A stretch of DNA of 64,000 nucleotides from Paragordius varius (lineage: Eukaryota; Nematomorpha): the NCBI GenBank assembly GCA_964247055.1, contig OZ176050.1:2852001-2916000 (forward strand), given 5' to 3'. Positions 12,973 to 27,900 of this stretch are shown here, piece after piece. The notes beneath the pieces were generated by a model, which was given only the letters and a program-made list of their open reading frames with translations, made no database searches and was not told the DNA's origin. The position numbers and the translations under genes were made by a program. Numbering within the stretch: position 1 is the first letter of the stretch; every line of letters starts with the position of its first letter.

Positions 12973-15900
12973 TCAACTTTCAAAACGCTTTCTCAAATCT
13001 GCAAATGTGATTGATAATGCATTTTTCATTGTGTCGTTTCGTTCATCTTGATTATTTTTATTCACAATTATGTGATTATTGATAAAAAGGTTATTTTCAC
13101 AATTAATTGGTCCAATATTATCTGGGTCGTTTATATTATTATGTGGAGATAGTAAAGTGCTTATAAAATTATTTTCAAAGGCATCGTCAGTATTTGCGCC
13201 CTTTGGAGTAGTTGTTAGAACCTGGGGTAAAGGTTCATCGAAAATTGGGTGGAAATTTGTTGCAGCTTTAGATTTTTCCATTATAGGGGGAGGATGACCT
13301 AGTAATTTAATTAGTAAAAACTCACAAATTTAATATGGTAATTTTTTTATTAAAAATTTAATTACCGTTTTGAGTTTCGAATGATGGACTATGTTCATCG
13401 TTTGTAATGTTATTTGGTAATGAATTACAGATTTTGTTGTTTTTTAGTTCCTCGGATACATTTTGAGCAAATGTGCATGTAGGACTAGATTGAACATTTC
13501 TGTTAACAACCAATTTTTCTTGGGGCGTTGCTTTAAGCTTAAAGTTGTTATTAATTTCTGACTCAACAACAACTGAATGCCAAACAGAATGAGATTTTTC
13601 GGAAACTACAGTCGAGTTCATGTGATGTTCCTTATTAATTTGGTTTGTGTAAGAAGTTTTTAGATTCGTATTGTATGATTGATGTAATTCAATTGAAGGC
13701 TGTTTGTTAGCTAATACATCATTAGGGTCCATGAAAGAATTGGCAAAATTATTAAGCATTTTCCTTCCCTTATGCCGTAAAGATTTGAAACTAAGTGTTG
13801 AAGTGTTGAAATCATTTATTTCCGCATGGTTTGGTGAAAAGAAAGGAGAACTTTGTATAATGTTGGATGGAAGAAAATTATTAGTTATATTATTATCAGC
13901 CAAATGACTTAAACCATATTGTTTGCGACTCTCTTTTCTGATAAAATAAATATGATAAAACAAATTTTTCATTTATATAAAACCAAATTTTTGACTTTAA
14001 AAATGAGCAGAAAAATAAATACTTGAAACGTTGTCCATCACATTTTTCATTTAATTTATGATTGATAAAAAGAGAAATCCTATCAGCTAATTTAGGATTT
14101 ATAGTTGGTGCAATGCTTAATTCATCCAATTCATCAGTGAGGTTTTTGGTAAAAATCATGCTGGAACCATCTGAATTATGTGTAACACAGTCAGAAAAAC
14201 GTTTTTGTGCAAGTGTTTTAAGAGATACTGCACTTTCATAGTATGATGTGGAAGCGTATGTTTTGAAAAAAAGGTAACGCAGAGTATTTGTAGCTGGATC
14301 TGATATACTCTAATAAAAGGTGATATATATGAAGTTACATACTACAAGTTAATTATTTAAATAATTCATGAAAATAATCATATAATTATCGAATCCGATT
14401 AAAATTTTAGAAATTAACGTAAAAATGTGTATCGCCTTAAACAAACACATTAGCAATATTAGTTAATAATATAGCATCAACCCCTAATTGGTAAATAGTT
14501 TGAAAAAACTTTTTATGTAATAATTAATATATATATTTCATTAAAATATTACTTCAACGTTTCCATAATTTTCGAAGATGTGTTGTTTGTGTTTAATCAA
14601 ACATTGTTCCATTCTAACATGGAACTCCTGTAAGCTTTCATGGCATTTAACACCGTGAATTACAAGTCCCATTTCCAACAGTGGAATCTAATATAAAAAG
14701 TTATTCTTGTAATTGTAAAGGTGATAAAAATTGATTATATATTGGTTGGCTTATTAATTTTTCGCATAAAATTATAAGGGTACTTTATTAAAAGCCTTTT
14801 TTAAATCAAGGATGATAAGGTTTTTAAGAAAATTAAAGTTGAATGTCTCGGAAGGAATTTTGAGGAAGATAATTTTGCTTGAACTTGAAACAATTCAAAT
14901 CGACTAATGTTAGTTTAGAAACTTTTATACCGATATTTTTCTGCAGATATGAAAAATGTACATTTTCTGTCGAAAACAATTGAAGAAATTAAGACTTCAC
15001 ATGAAGGAAAAAAAACATACTTAAAATAACCTATAAATATTATAAGGTAAATGTGCTATCAATCATTTTTTACCTCACAAGTGAAAATGGGATACAAACA
15101 TAAAAAGTACCGGCAAACTCAGCAAATAATTAATTTTGAATGTTTTACAAGGAAAATCAACCAATTAAAAAAATTACCTAAATCAACCTAAATAGTCATC
15201 GTCAATCCTGATGAAAAAAAACAAAAAATTATCGTTTTTGGGAAAATACCATCAGTAATAACACTTGCCTCAATACAAAAGGCCTAATTGATATAATTGG
15301 TATCAGTCACACAAATAGAAACGGCTTATAAACTGGGTGGTATCAACATATAAATCCTCTAGATCTTCGCAACCTTATAGAAATAAAGCCAATCAATTAC
15401 GATCATCTTTCTCATATATTAACGACAACAATAAAAAAATCGATCGACAACGAAAGAACTCAACATGATAAAAAGAGATTGTTATGTGAAAAAATTGAAT
15501 ATTCCACACTAGTTTGACATCAAATTTGCAATCCAAAACGTATTTAGAAATTGTGAAAGAATTATACCACAGACTTAATGGTCAACCTGATCACCAGCAT
15601 GATATAATTAAAAGAAACTCCTAACACTCATTTAATTTATAAATTTTACTTGGGACACTATCAATTGCTTAAGGTTAAGAACTAATGTGGTATCTTCCGG
15701 ATTTTCTTCCAAATACTTGTCATTAAGAAAGGCCTATAAGATGGATAAATATTGATGATTTAATAAAATCAATGTTATACACCATTTATTTTTACTCATT
15801 TTCTACATGAAAAGCGTCAAATTTACAAATAATCAAACTTCTTTGTAAAAGTTAGATCTTTATATTTAATATTTAGCAGTTTTTCAATATTTTTTTCTCA

Positions 15901-18900
15901 AATCAAATAAAGATAAAACACTCCAAAAAACCTTTTCATAATTTGAGATACCGCCCATAACTGCCGGATCAACTATGCCATTTAGTAAAAGGCTAAGCGT
16001 ATTAACTGAAGAGTTTGCAAAATTATCACTCAATATTCCTGACGTCATACGCCTTGGGACAGAATTTCTATTAAAACTTTGATTTTCTCGTGGATTTGTC
16101 CCAGGCGAACACTTATTAACATTATTATTTAAACTACTATTATTATTAATTCCGGGCAGATTTTTTGTATGATCGCTATGTAAAAGAGAGGACAACTGTT
16201 TTTCAATAGATTCGTTTGAAAGGGTTATCAAGCTATTATTTGATTGATATGTTGGTAATAGATGTTGTTTAATGGCCGATTTGAGTTTCCTATTCGTTTC
16301 TTCCATAGTTTCAATGGCATTTTGCAGAGGACTAATATTTATCTATTTATGCATAGTATATATTATGATAATTACTGAATAAAAAGGGCGAATACGAAAT
16401 TTCCGTCCAAAAATCTGCAATTTATATTTAATATAATAAAGTTTATACGATTTGGCCAGTAATATATATGTATATAAAAACTGACACAGTGTTTTACACG
16501 TAAATAAACGGCAATAAAGGAACGTATTTTTATGTTTGGTTTTTACCGTATCTCCCCACTGTATTCCAAAAATAAACCATTTTTACAAATTAAAAAAACA
16601 TATATAAATCCTTACCACAAAAGTATCCAGGATAGGGACTAATTTTAACATTGAGGGCAGAGGGAATTGAGCATGAATAATGGTTTTTTCCACCCATATG
16701 TCCTAAATAAGAAATTACACTTCGAAATATATTTGCTTAAAATATTGTACTAAATAAAGCTTTTCAGTGCAATTTTTTACCGCAAATTCGTTTCCGTGGT
16801 TAGATTGGGAATTGTTAGTTTTCTTGGAAGGGAGGGGCCTTGTGTACTCAAAATCTTTGATTCCATTGTATTTATAATAGCTATGAATATAAATTAAAAT
16901 TTCATATATAATTTGTTAAACAATTTTCCAATAAGTTATTTACGAGCTAATTTGATCGGATACAAGGATGGTGGTGTCGAATTCTTTACAGTGTTCATTT
17001 ATGGGTGATATTTTATTAATTTGGATAACTATAAAATATAATAAACTCAATTAAAAAACTTTTTTTGTTGGAATGTTCAGAATACCCCTTCTCATCATCA
17101 TCAACATCATCAAATTTTGGTATTGATTGAATGTCAGGTAAATTAATTATCTATAAAATCCATGAATGACACATTTATTAAATAATTTCATGAATTTTAA
17201 AAATAATTTAAACTTAAAATATAAACTTGTGCATCTGGATGCATTTCCTTCATTCGCTGTATAAATTCGGCTATTCGTTCAAAAGCATTACCTCGGTAAA
17301 CAAATTCTTTATTCTGCAATATAAAAAAATTTAAAATTAATGTTTTTCCAATATTTGTAGGAAAAATTGCAGTTGTATTCATATATGGTGAAAAACTAGT
17401 TTGCAACTCGTGGATAAGCCCATTACATATAAAAAAATAGTATTATATTTAAATTGTAAAAATAAATTTAAATAAAAGAAAAAAAATGTCTTCTGCTATC
17501 GTAGTGCCCAAACCAAATGTTTTTTGATTCCAAAAAGTAATAGTTTCAGTTTTACAAACGGTTTCCCTTCCAATTAGCATTGGGGAAAAAATAAATTTCA
17601 TACCCTATATTTGGGTGGAAATTCGATTCCTATAAAGGCCACCCTGTAATATTCTATTTCGGGCCTGACTTGAGTCATTACACAGTTATATAGGACGGAA
17701 ATTAGTTCGTGCCAACGACATATTTGTCCATAATTAAATGTGGTAGAATTTGTGTAAAAGGCTATGATTTCATTGCATATAGCGATCGCAGGTTCCCATA
17801 ATTTAGCTCTTGCAAAATATTCAATGGCACATTTGTAATGTTTAATCTTGTCACATTCATCTACCGTCGTAATTAGATTAATTTAAATGTCAAAAAAATT
17901 ATATAAAAAAATAAATGCTAAATAACCTTTTAAATTCCATTCAAGGAGGTCGGCTTTCCGTTTATATACGTAACCAATTTCACCCCAATCTTTATTAGTA
18001 TAATGGATATGTGATAGTAAATCAAGATATTGTTGATAAATATCCCAATCTCCTATCAATCGAAAATATTCGGCCAAATTCCAAACAATGAACGTCTGAA
18101 AATCAATCTGATGCATTGAAGCGGGTAAAATGTTTGAATCTAGCAAAGATTCCTTAATTAAACGCCGTGATCCAGGGATCAGGTTAAATTTAGAACTGTT
18201 AACACAACGGAAATGATGTAGTAATTGGATTAAATCCAAACAATGCTTAGAGAAAGTGTTTAAAAATGTGGAAGTCTCTGTTTCCGAGGCGAATGAGGCA
18301 AAAAACGAGGAGAAATCTACTGAGAATGTCTGTAAATTGTCCAGTGACAAGTTGGTATTATTAAATATAATTATCAAATTATGCAAAATTGTATCACGGA
18401 ATGATGTATCAATATTTGAGATTCTGTGTAAGGATTGTCGTACAAAGAGATTATTGGTAATGTCATGTGAGCTTGAAGGTGGAAAATCAACACATCCGGT
18501 GTTTTGCACAGTGTTTAAAATATGGAATAAGCGAGATGTGTTCAGCCCGCTATACCGTTTTTGGTCTAAATCTGACACGATATCCCTAAGTAAAGCTAAC
18601 ATTTGCATTCGCGTATCTTTCAGAACACAACTAATGATAAATGAAAGCAAATGCTGCATCAACCTCTCATCCAGGATATAAAATATTTTAAGGGTATGAG
18701 GTATTGATCTCCAAAAAGTCATAATTTCTTCTATAAGCCCTAATTTAGTTTGAGTAGTATCAAATGGATTTGAATCTAAACTAATCCAATCTGTATAAAA
18801 TTTACTATGAGTATCAACCATATCCTGCAAACAAATAAGTTGCATATGCATAAACATAGTATTTAAGCGGAAACAATATTTTTCATATAGGGCAATCATG

Positions 18901-21900
18901 TTTAAGAATTTCCAAACACTATCCGGACTATGAGTGGAGTCATCATCGTATGAACATACCAAATATTGCGTGATTGGAGTTTGATATAATTGAGACGTCC
19001 GTCGAATATATTTTAAAACTTTACTAACAATTTCATGGACATGGAGCCTTAATGCAAGCCATGTGGGAGGATAGAAATACGGTTTTGAAGTTTTGGGCAA
19101 GTCTTCATTCACTAACTCTGATAACATAGGAAAACAATAATGAGAAATAAAAAATGATAATATTTGATATTGTACATCGAAGACTGTCACTAATTGAACG
19201 CCATACAAATTATCATCGTCTCTATTGTTAATTTGTTGGGTTATGCATTGTAATCCCTCTTCAAACATTTCATAATTTATAGTTTCAAATATTACGAATA
19301 TAATGGTATTATAAGATTGATAAAGTTTGAAATTATGAATTCTATTTTCCAAATATGGTATACAAACCAATAGCGTTATGTGGTCAAAGAGGAAAAACCA
19401 AAAAGGGTCTTTTGTGCCCGAAAAATGTTTTGAAGGATAGCATAATACCATTTTTATAATATTAGCATTGATTGTTTCATACACGGTCAAAAGTTCAAAC
19501 ATATTCGTTAACAGTACAATAAAAGTATCCCCATTTTTAAAGAATGTATCTTCATTAAAAATGGGAGTGCCTTTTATGGTACAGTATGAATTGTTCAAGA
19601 GATATGTAATAAACGGTAAAAGTTGACGGTCCCACAACACAAGAAATATATCGATATCCATTATATGGCGAAGACTCTTTAAAATACCGATTAAGCATTC
19701 AATTCTTTGGGTCTTGAAAGCACTAAAAGGTAAATTGCACAGAATATCAATTATGAGCGTAAATAGGTGAGATGGTTTTGACACAAGCTGATTGAAGTGT
19801 ATTGATGCAGGCACCAAATATTTTAATATGCCGGCTTGGATAAGTGATGCTTTGGCATGACAAGTTTTGATGGTTTCGTTATTAGCAGCGTTAGAGTTAG
19901 TGTGCACCGAAAAATCGACATTGCTAAAATTAGCATTAGAAGATGTAACTGAGTTTTGCTCCTCCCGTCCACTATCATTGGAAAGAGATAGGTTAGTCCC
20001 TGAATTCGTCTCTAAATCAAAAACTGTTGGAAGACTAATTTTATTTTCTGCCGAAAAGTCGCTAGAAAAATGATTTAAAGAATGATTTTCGTTATCGTAA
20101 CCAATAAGCATAAAATCGGTGGCTAATTTTAACAAACATGTTATATCGTTCTCATAATCTTGTAGATCAAACTTTTTCCCGTTAGGATCCAATAAGGCGT
20201 AGTGATCAATGGATTTAATGGAAAAAAGAACTAAAAATTCACTAACTTTTAGTATTTTTAGCAAAATTTCATGGGAAAGTGTAAGTGAACATTTATAATA
20301 TTTGTGTAAGGAATCGTTGATGAATGAGATATTGTTATTATTTGATTTCAACGATTCTAAGGAAATATGCTGAATATTAATGGTTTCATACTGCGACACG
20401 GATCTTTGTAAAGTGTTTAATGGTTTTGGAAATTTGTTATAGAAAACATGTCCTAAATGTAAGTAGGTGCAAAGCAACTTCAGAATTTTTCGATGAATCA
20501 ATGTTGAGCTAAAACTTCCCATAAGATAATTGTCAATTACATTTTTGTAATGAGAATATTTTCGGTCTGTAACGACGCCCAAGACTGATACCAAAGCTTC
20601 AAAAACAAGAAAATCCATTTCATCAAGCTCGTTATATTGTGGTTTTGCCGCATATATTAGTCTGTATATAAATATAAATACATTATTGATAAAATTCAAT
20701 GTTAAATGGCAAGTGAAACGTCAAATATATTTTTGCAATAAATTCATTTGTTTTATCATAAAAATAAACATTATTAATTTACTCATTATCTTTTTGTTGT
20801 TCCACGTTTTCAATGCAATCATAAATTGTAGCTGACAAAGAATTATCCATATCTATATCATCATTAGTAGGTTTGTAATCATCACATATTGGGCGCTTAA
20901 CAACAAGTATGGCAAATAGGGCATCCATTATATCTGGGAGATATTTGACAATTTCATTTGCTTCAATTTTTGGCACATTTTTGAGGATGTCCTGTAAAAT
21001 AATTGGATCCCTACACTCATTCCATGACAATAAACGGAGCAATATTTCTAAATTTTATTTAGCATACAAATATAAACACTTTTATTTAGTTTATTTGAAA
21101 CTTTAAATAATGGTATTAAGATATCCTAGTCATATTGGTACTAAATAAATGCCAAAATAAATTATAAGCTTTTCGGCTTACCGTTCTGCGTTAATTTTGT
21201 CGAGAAAAGAGCTGATTTTACAATGAATGAATCTTTCAAAGAAGCCGCTAATCCAAATTGTTTTTCCAATTCCTCGGTGGTTTCTAATTTTGTTTGCATA
21301 AATTAACTTCAAATTTTATATATGGATATTAGAGCAACAAACCACTTAATCCTAACCTTTTATCTACATTATCATAAAACTGCCATATTAACTAAAAAAA
21401 TTTAAGTAATTATATTGTAGAGATTTTATAATTTAATATAATCTGTAAAACATAAAAGTAAGAATATTTATATAAAGCGTAACAAACTTTCCATATTCAT
21501 AGCAAAAGATGTTGGATCAATCTTTTGTTTAGGCTTAACCGCTGATTTTTTCCATGATAAATTATTTATGCTTTTTTTCTTAGGCCTATCAACCATTTTT
21601 ACAGAGTTGGAAACGCCAAAACTCTTCATAAGAAAATCTTTTGAGGGCGATTTTTTTATGTTAACATGCTTAATCCCCGTGTTATTTGATTTTGGTGAAA
21701 AACTGTCCGAAACATCACAATCCTGAACCTCAAGTTTGGTGTAAGGTAATTTTAAAAAATCTTGACAATACTGTGAACCAATCCACTTTTTGACATCAAT
21801 CTACAGCGCATTAAATTAATTTAAATTTTCATGTTTGATACAACTTTATTTAATATTGCAACAATAAAAAAAATATACTATTCTGTAGACTAAGAGATGA

Positions 21901-24900
21901 TGGTGGCCATTAGTCAGGGCAGTATATGTATTTGGCCCAATCAATGGTAAATAAGAGAGGGCAAATGGAGTTTCACTCTTATCTTTAGCTAAAAAAACAC
22001 ATTAAGGTACAATTTATAATATTAATGATTTTTAGAAAAACACCACCTTACAAGGCTTATTTTTGCCAATTTTTCTATTTTCATATCCTATTGATATTAA
22101 AATGTGGTGTATAAACTCTTTACAGTGGTAAAAGAGCATAAATAAATGATAATTTTGACGTTATAATTATGGGAATTAAACACAATAATGATTGTGAATT
22201 TAATTTAACGAAACCTATTAACGAAACGGGAAAAAAAAGGTTAAGTTAAAAGATATGATGGAACAAAACTTGACGCGATTAATAAAAAGAAAAAAAAATC
22301 AATAAGTAGGAAGATTATAATTGAAGAAATAACATTAGAGACGGTGTGTTCATTCATATTTTTAAAAAAGTTCCTTTTTAATGTTTAAAAGATGTTGTTG
22401 TGGTATTGAAAGTGTATTATAGCGATTAAAGTAGACTTCATTGTGTTTCAAATAGGCAATTAAAGTAAAGATTATGGGAAAAAAATAATTAGGTGGAAAA
22501 CACAATAACATCCCAACATCATCTTATCACCTTAAATGTTGAAAGGTTATAAAATAATTTCATCCTTGGATAACAAAACAATAAAAAACAATAATATAAC
22601 TTTTTTGAGACTACAGATAATTGCGCATCCATATAGTTAGATATGCATGTTTCAAAAAAAGGAAATCCTGTTTTAGTTTGAATTTTTAACAGACGATTGT
22701 TTGATAATTAAACACCACTATCCTAATTATTCGCTAGTTAAGGATGGCTTATCTTTTACGCTTTACGGAAATTAAAGAAGGGGGTCGAAGAGCAATTACT
22801 AATGCATTAGATGAAGGTCAAAATGAAACATCTTCATCTTATCGTAACAAATGTGGCCTATTTCTCATAAGCCTTTCCTCCAAAATTTTACGGGAAGGGA
22901 GAGGTATGGGTGCCAAATCTACGACACCCAATCTCTATTCCAGATCCATTTTCTATGGAAATCACAAATGGTCAATTACGTTTTCCTTAAAGTATAGAAA
23001 GGCAGCGAGTACCGCCGAAACTAGAAAATCATCTATCGTAGAATCAAAAACCACCACAGAGTCTAATGTGGTATCTGAAGCGAGCTCAGACGAATACTTG
23101 GCATGTTATCTAACGTGGCGAAACGAAAATCAGGGTCAAATGACATGCGTTTTGGACATGGTTATAACCTTAATCCATCCCTACCATTACAGCAATAATG
23201 TAAGACTTGAAATTTATAATTGTGAATTCAATGCACAAAAATTATCGTACGGAACGAATCGCTTCGTTAGCCTTGAACAATTAATCAATTTCCTGCCATC
23301 CAGTGCAATAAATTTTGAGGGCTGGGCCGGTGACAGTAAAAGCAATAACCTATACCAAAATGATAACGATTCGATTGCCGGTGCTTTTTTAATTACCCAA
23401 CGCAATTTGTTGGATACAACCAATGAAAATAATTTTTTTATTCAACTTGAATTGCGACACATACGTACCTACTATGAACAAACGTTTACCCTCAAAGATT
23501 TCCTATTCAATTTCAACCGAGATGAAAAGTTTGCCGTAAAAGGAATAGATGGTAATGCAACAAAGCAATCGGAAAGAGATGATGACAATTTGGATAAAAA
23601 ACATTATAGACATTTACCCAAACTCCCTTTGATGGGAAAAAAGGCACCGATAACACAGGAAACATCCATCATATCCAAATTTATTATCTTACCCAGACCT
23701 GAATTGGAAAAAAGTTTTAAAAAGAAAAATATTGCAAGAGGCAAAATTACTGATACTCTACGCAACGATCAACAATATGGACAGAATGATACGGACAAAG
23801 GAGCTATAAATAAAACTCTACGCGTAGAAAAAGGTCCTTTTGATTACAAAAGCTTGAACATACTAAAACCGATTCCACAACCCATCGTTAAGAACGAAAG
23901 TATGCTTGAAAATGTTGAGCGTACACAACAGGGTGCATTTTTCAATTATGGGAAATTTGAATGGAATATAGTTGTTTTACCCATTATAGAAATCGTTTCC
24001 GATGAACATGAAAATTTAGAAAAAAAGCCACAAGCAAATGATCCACGAGAACTTAATGGCAGCGTACGCAAACGTAGTATTACGGATAAATTACTACTAA
24101 CAGGTATTGGTAGTGTTTTTGGTGCTAAAACAACCGACAATACAAAGGATAACACTGAAACCATAGAGCCTCAACGGAATTCATCCGTAAAAGAAATTAT
24201 ATTTTTTGAGGGCCTAATTTTGGGTCGCAAGAAGCTTGGTAAATCTCGCATAAAATATTTTTATGTGCTCAAAGGGTTTCGCATCTTTTTTAATCGACAC
24301 ACTCACGTTGAACAAGAATGCCATTTGGAATATAGAGTAACTCTTATTCCATACCCTGAAATGCGTAAAGTTAAAATAGAGGAAAAAGAGGAGAGACCAG
24401 CCAAAAATTCCTTAATTATACCAGAAATAATTGAACCCTTGGAGAGTGGCGCATTGCCCATAATTAATTCGGAATCAGGAGATGACTCCATCAAAAAGGA
24501 GAAAGAGAAAAAAGATGATTCCAACAACAACAACATGTTAAGTGCCGATTGGCTCGACAATTTTTTGAAGAAAAGATCATCATCAACTTACGCAAGTTCA
24601 CCACTATTCCCTAAAGTTAAACTTCACAGATCGGAAGAGGAAATAAACAAGGTAGATAACAGTGGTGTTTCCGTTAAAAGAGTATCCATGTTACGTTCAC
24701 CATTCAGGTCAAGGAGTAGAATGATGTCACAAATCACAATGCCTGATGCCACGAGCGAAAATGAGGATATAAAATTAATCCCAAAACCACCTGACTGGTT
24801 AATGATGGCCCATTGTAGCAAATTACTAAGTAATCGATCTACGAGTAATCAAATGTTTACGGTACATGAGAAACAGGATGAATGGCACAATTTTAGGCAC

Positions 24901-27900
24901 AAAATATTTACACCGCTAGATTTTAAGCAAAATTATGTTGATACCAATTCTATACTGTTTGACAAAAACATTTTACCACCCAATCTCTATTTCAATGCAC
25001 GGAACAAAAATGGTGATGATGAGGGTGGACCAACTGAACGAGCATACTTGCTTATAAATAATAAGGTTGAACCAGAATGGCCCCCGGATGAACCAAATAA
25101 TGATGGGAATGAGGATGTGGATGCCGTGTTTGGTAGCCAAAAAAATAATTTAGATATGTCCGTTAATATGAAACAATACAAAATTTATCGGCCATCACAC
25201 ATACCCATTTTCCCAAATCTGCGGGAAAGTAAACGATCACGCAAATCAACTATGGTGAGCCAAGGTATACAAGGCCAAGATGGTGCTAATGAATCATCAC
25301 TAGGTGCTCCCCCTGCTGAGAAAAACAATGAATTTGAAATGAAGATAGTTGTGTACATTGAATTGTTGGATATATGTAATGTGACACATTTACAGCCTAC
25401 GGTAGAGTTGGGAAAATATACGTTGGAAAACTTTTATGAACCAACCACATCAACGATGGATGAGGAGCAAATAGCTTGGGCCCTTGAGGTAGGTAGTCGA
25501 TCAGGGTATCTCAATATGGCGCTATATTATTCGGATCTCATTAACATACCTCGGAATCATTTAAGGTACATAGCATGGGAGATACAGTTGATTGCAAACC
25601 CAAACAAACTGGCAACACAGGCCGAGACCGAAGTGACAAATTCAAAAACGCGAGATAAAAGTCCAAAAGTGCTTTCAAGAAAAAATTCTAGCAGTCATGA
25701 AAAGGATGAACCAAATTTTAAATCAAAGTTACCCAAATCTGCCCATAAAATCTTGAAGGAATTGGTCAGAACGGGAACAATCGATCTCACTGATAAAATA
25801 GCGAAAATGGATAAAAATTTGGTTAAAAAGAATGAAACAAAAATTAAATCACCCTATTACGATGAAAATAATCCGCCACTCTTGATTAAAGATGTGGGAA
25901 TTGTTAAAACAAACAATCCCTATATGCAAATCGATAAGGAAATTTTATATTCCACACCGCAATCCCAAAAGTATATGAAATATTATGTGCAACAAACAAC
26001 GAACACAGACACGGGTACTATAATGCGAACCCCATATCTAATTTCTGAGGTAAAATTAATCATATACTTTTTTTCTTTTTTTGTGATAAATGAACGCGGA
26101 CATAAAGTGTTTCAAAAACAAAATATTACTTTTAAAAATATCTATGTAAGCAATGTAAAAAATATTATTATTTTTCAGATATTGGATCCTAAATGTCCAT
26201 TCCTATGGGACAAAAATCAATTAAATATCAGGTTAGAATGGAAGGATAACATACTTCTCTCACAAAATAACTATTCGCAAATGGATGAATTGGTATGGAG
26301 ACAATACACGTATATGAGGTTAAACTTTTAATTATAATATTGTTGAAGGTTATTGATTATTAATATTAGAAAAAATATGACTATGTTTATGTTATATTGT
26401 TTAGAAATGAGTTGTTAGCCCTACGCAAGGATAATTTCATGTTAGAAAAGGAAATGGTAAATTATCAAAAAGCAATATCACTTTTAAGCAATAAAAAATA
26501 ATGTATAACGTATTTACAACTTATTTTTACCTGTATTGTATTTAGCATATAAATATGGCAATAAGTTTAAATTTTACATTAATCGTAGAGGATATAATAT
26601 GTAGGTATATATCAAATAAATATTTTCATGCAATATATATATATATATATATATATATAGATATGCATATATATGTACCATAAAAAGAATGTCTTAGGAC
26701 AAACGTAAAGCGCAAATGACATTCATGAAATAATTCTACAGGCAGCGATAACTATATATTAGAGTAAAAATATTAATTAGCGTACATCATATAAAACACA
26801 TTACACATATTAAAACGGGCAAAATATCGGGGGGAAAAACAATTTGTAATAATTTAATAGCAATCAAAACGCAAAAGAATGCATAAAAAACGGTAAAGTA
26901 AGATAAACTTTAAAGGATTCATCCCACTTCGGTTTATCATCGTGATACACAACACATGATTTAAAAGTCGTGACCAATGCGTTAGGCTCATTTGATATTC
27001 CCTTGCAAATCATATTCTGGCAGAGAAGATAAATAAAAAAGCAAAATAAAAAAATACTTTTTTACCAAAAAAGCTTTAAAGTTTAATAATTTTTGTAAAA
27101 ATATGCATAAGTATTTATAACAACGATAATAAACTTATTTTGGCCGAAAACAGGACAACTTTTAATTAATCTTCAAAACATGGGAAAAATAAATGTGAAC
27201 AAATTTAAAATATAAATTGGCGGTATTGTGTTTTATTTGTAGTCAAATTTATTTTTAGACAATGAGCATGATAAATTTAATAATATATGAAAATTCTCCT
27301 TAAAATAAGTAAAGCGCAAAAAATTATATTAGAATAATATAAATAATTTATTTTGGTTTAAATATATCGAATTTTTTATGTAAATCTCAATATACATTTT
27401 TACTATAATAATCAATTTATGATGGTTTAAAACCCTAAACAGCAATCTTATCAACAATTTTAAGAACTAATAACGATAATACCATCAAAGTTGTTTTTTA
27501 CTTATATTAAAGCTTAACTAGTCGTTGTTAACATATAATTGTAAGAAGCGAAAGTTATTGTATTAATTTGTAATTAGCAATAATTAAATTACATTTCTAA
27601 TAAATTTAAATATTTTTGAATTTACAATTCCAATTTATCGTAATTTATGTATTAAATTATAAAAACTTTCATAACTTACGCCTTATATACCTATATGAAA
27701 GGTGATAACAAACATTAAAGATGTCTTGTTTTAATTTGGGTTATACCGTCTTTTATTTAAGCGTGTGACGATATAACAGCTATAAAAGCGGTTTAAGAAT
27801 ATTTTTTACGATTCTCAATTAATATATTGTAGCAATAAAATTAAATATTTTTGATTGGTTGTATAAATTTGAAAATGTAAAATATTTTTTACTCTACACG

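Noticed and set aside
18256-18681. 141-codon plus-strand frame
   Set aside because: Antisense shadow of the large DOCK exon; no independent evidence.
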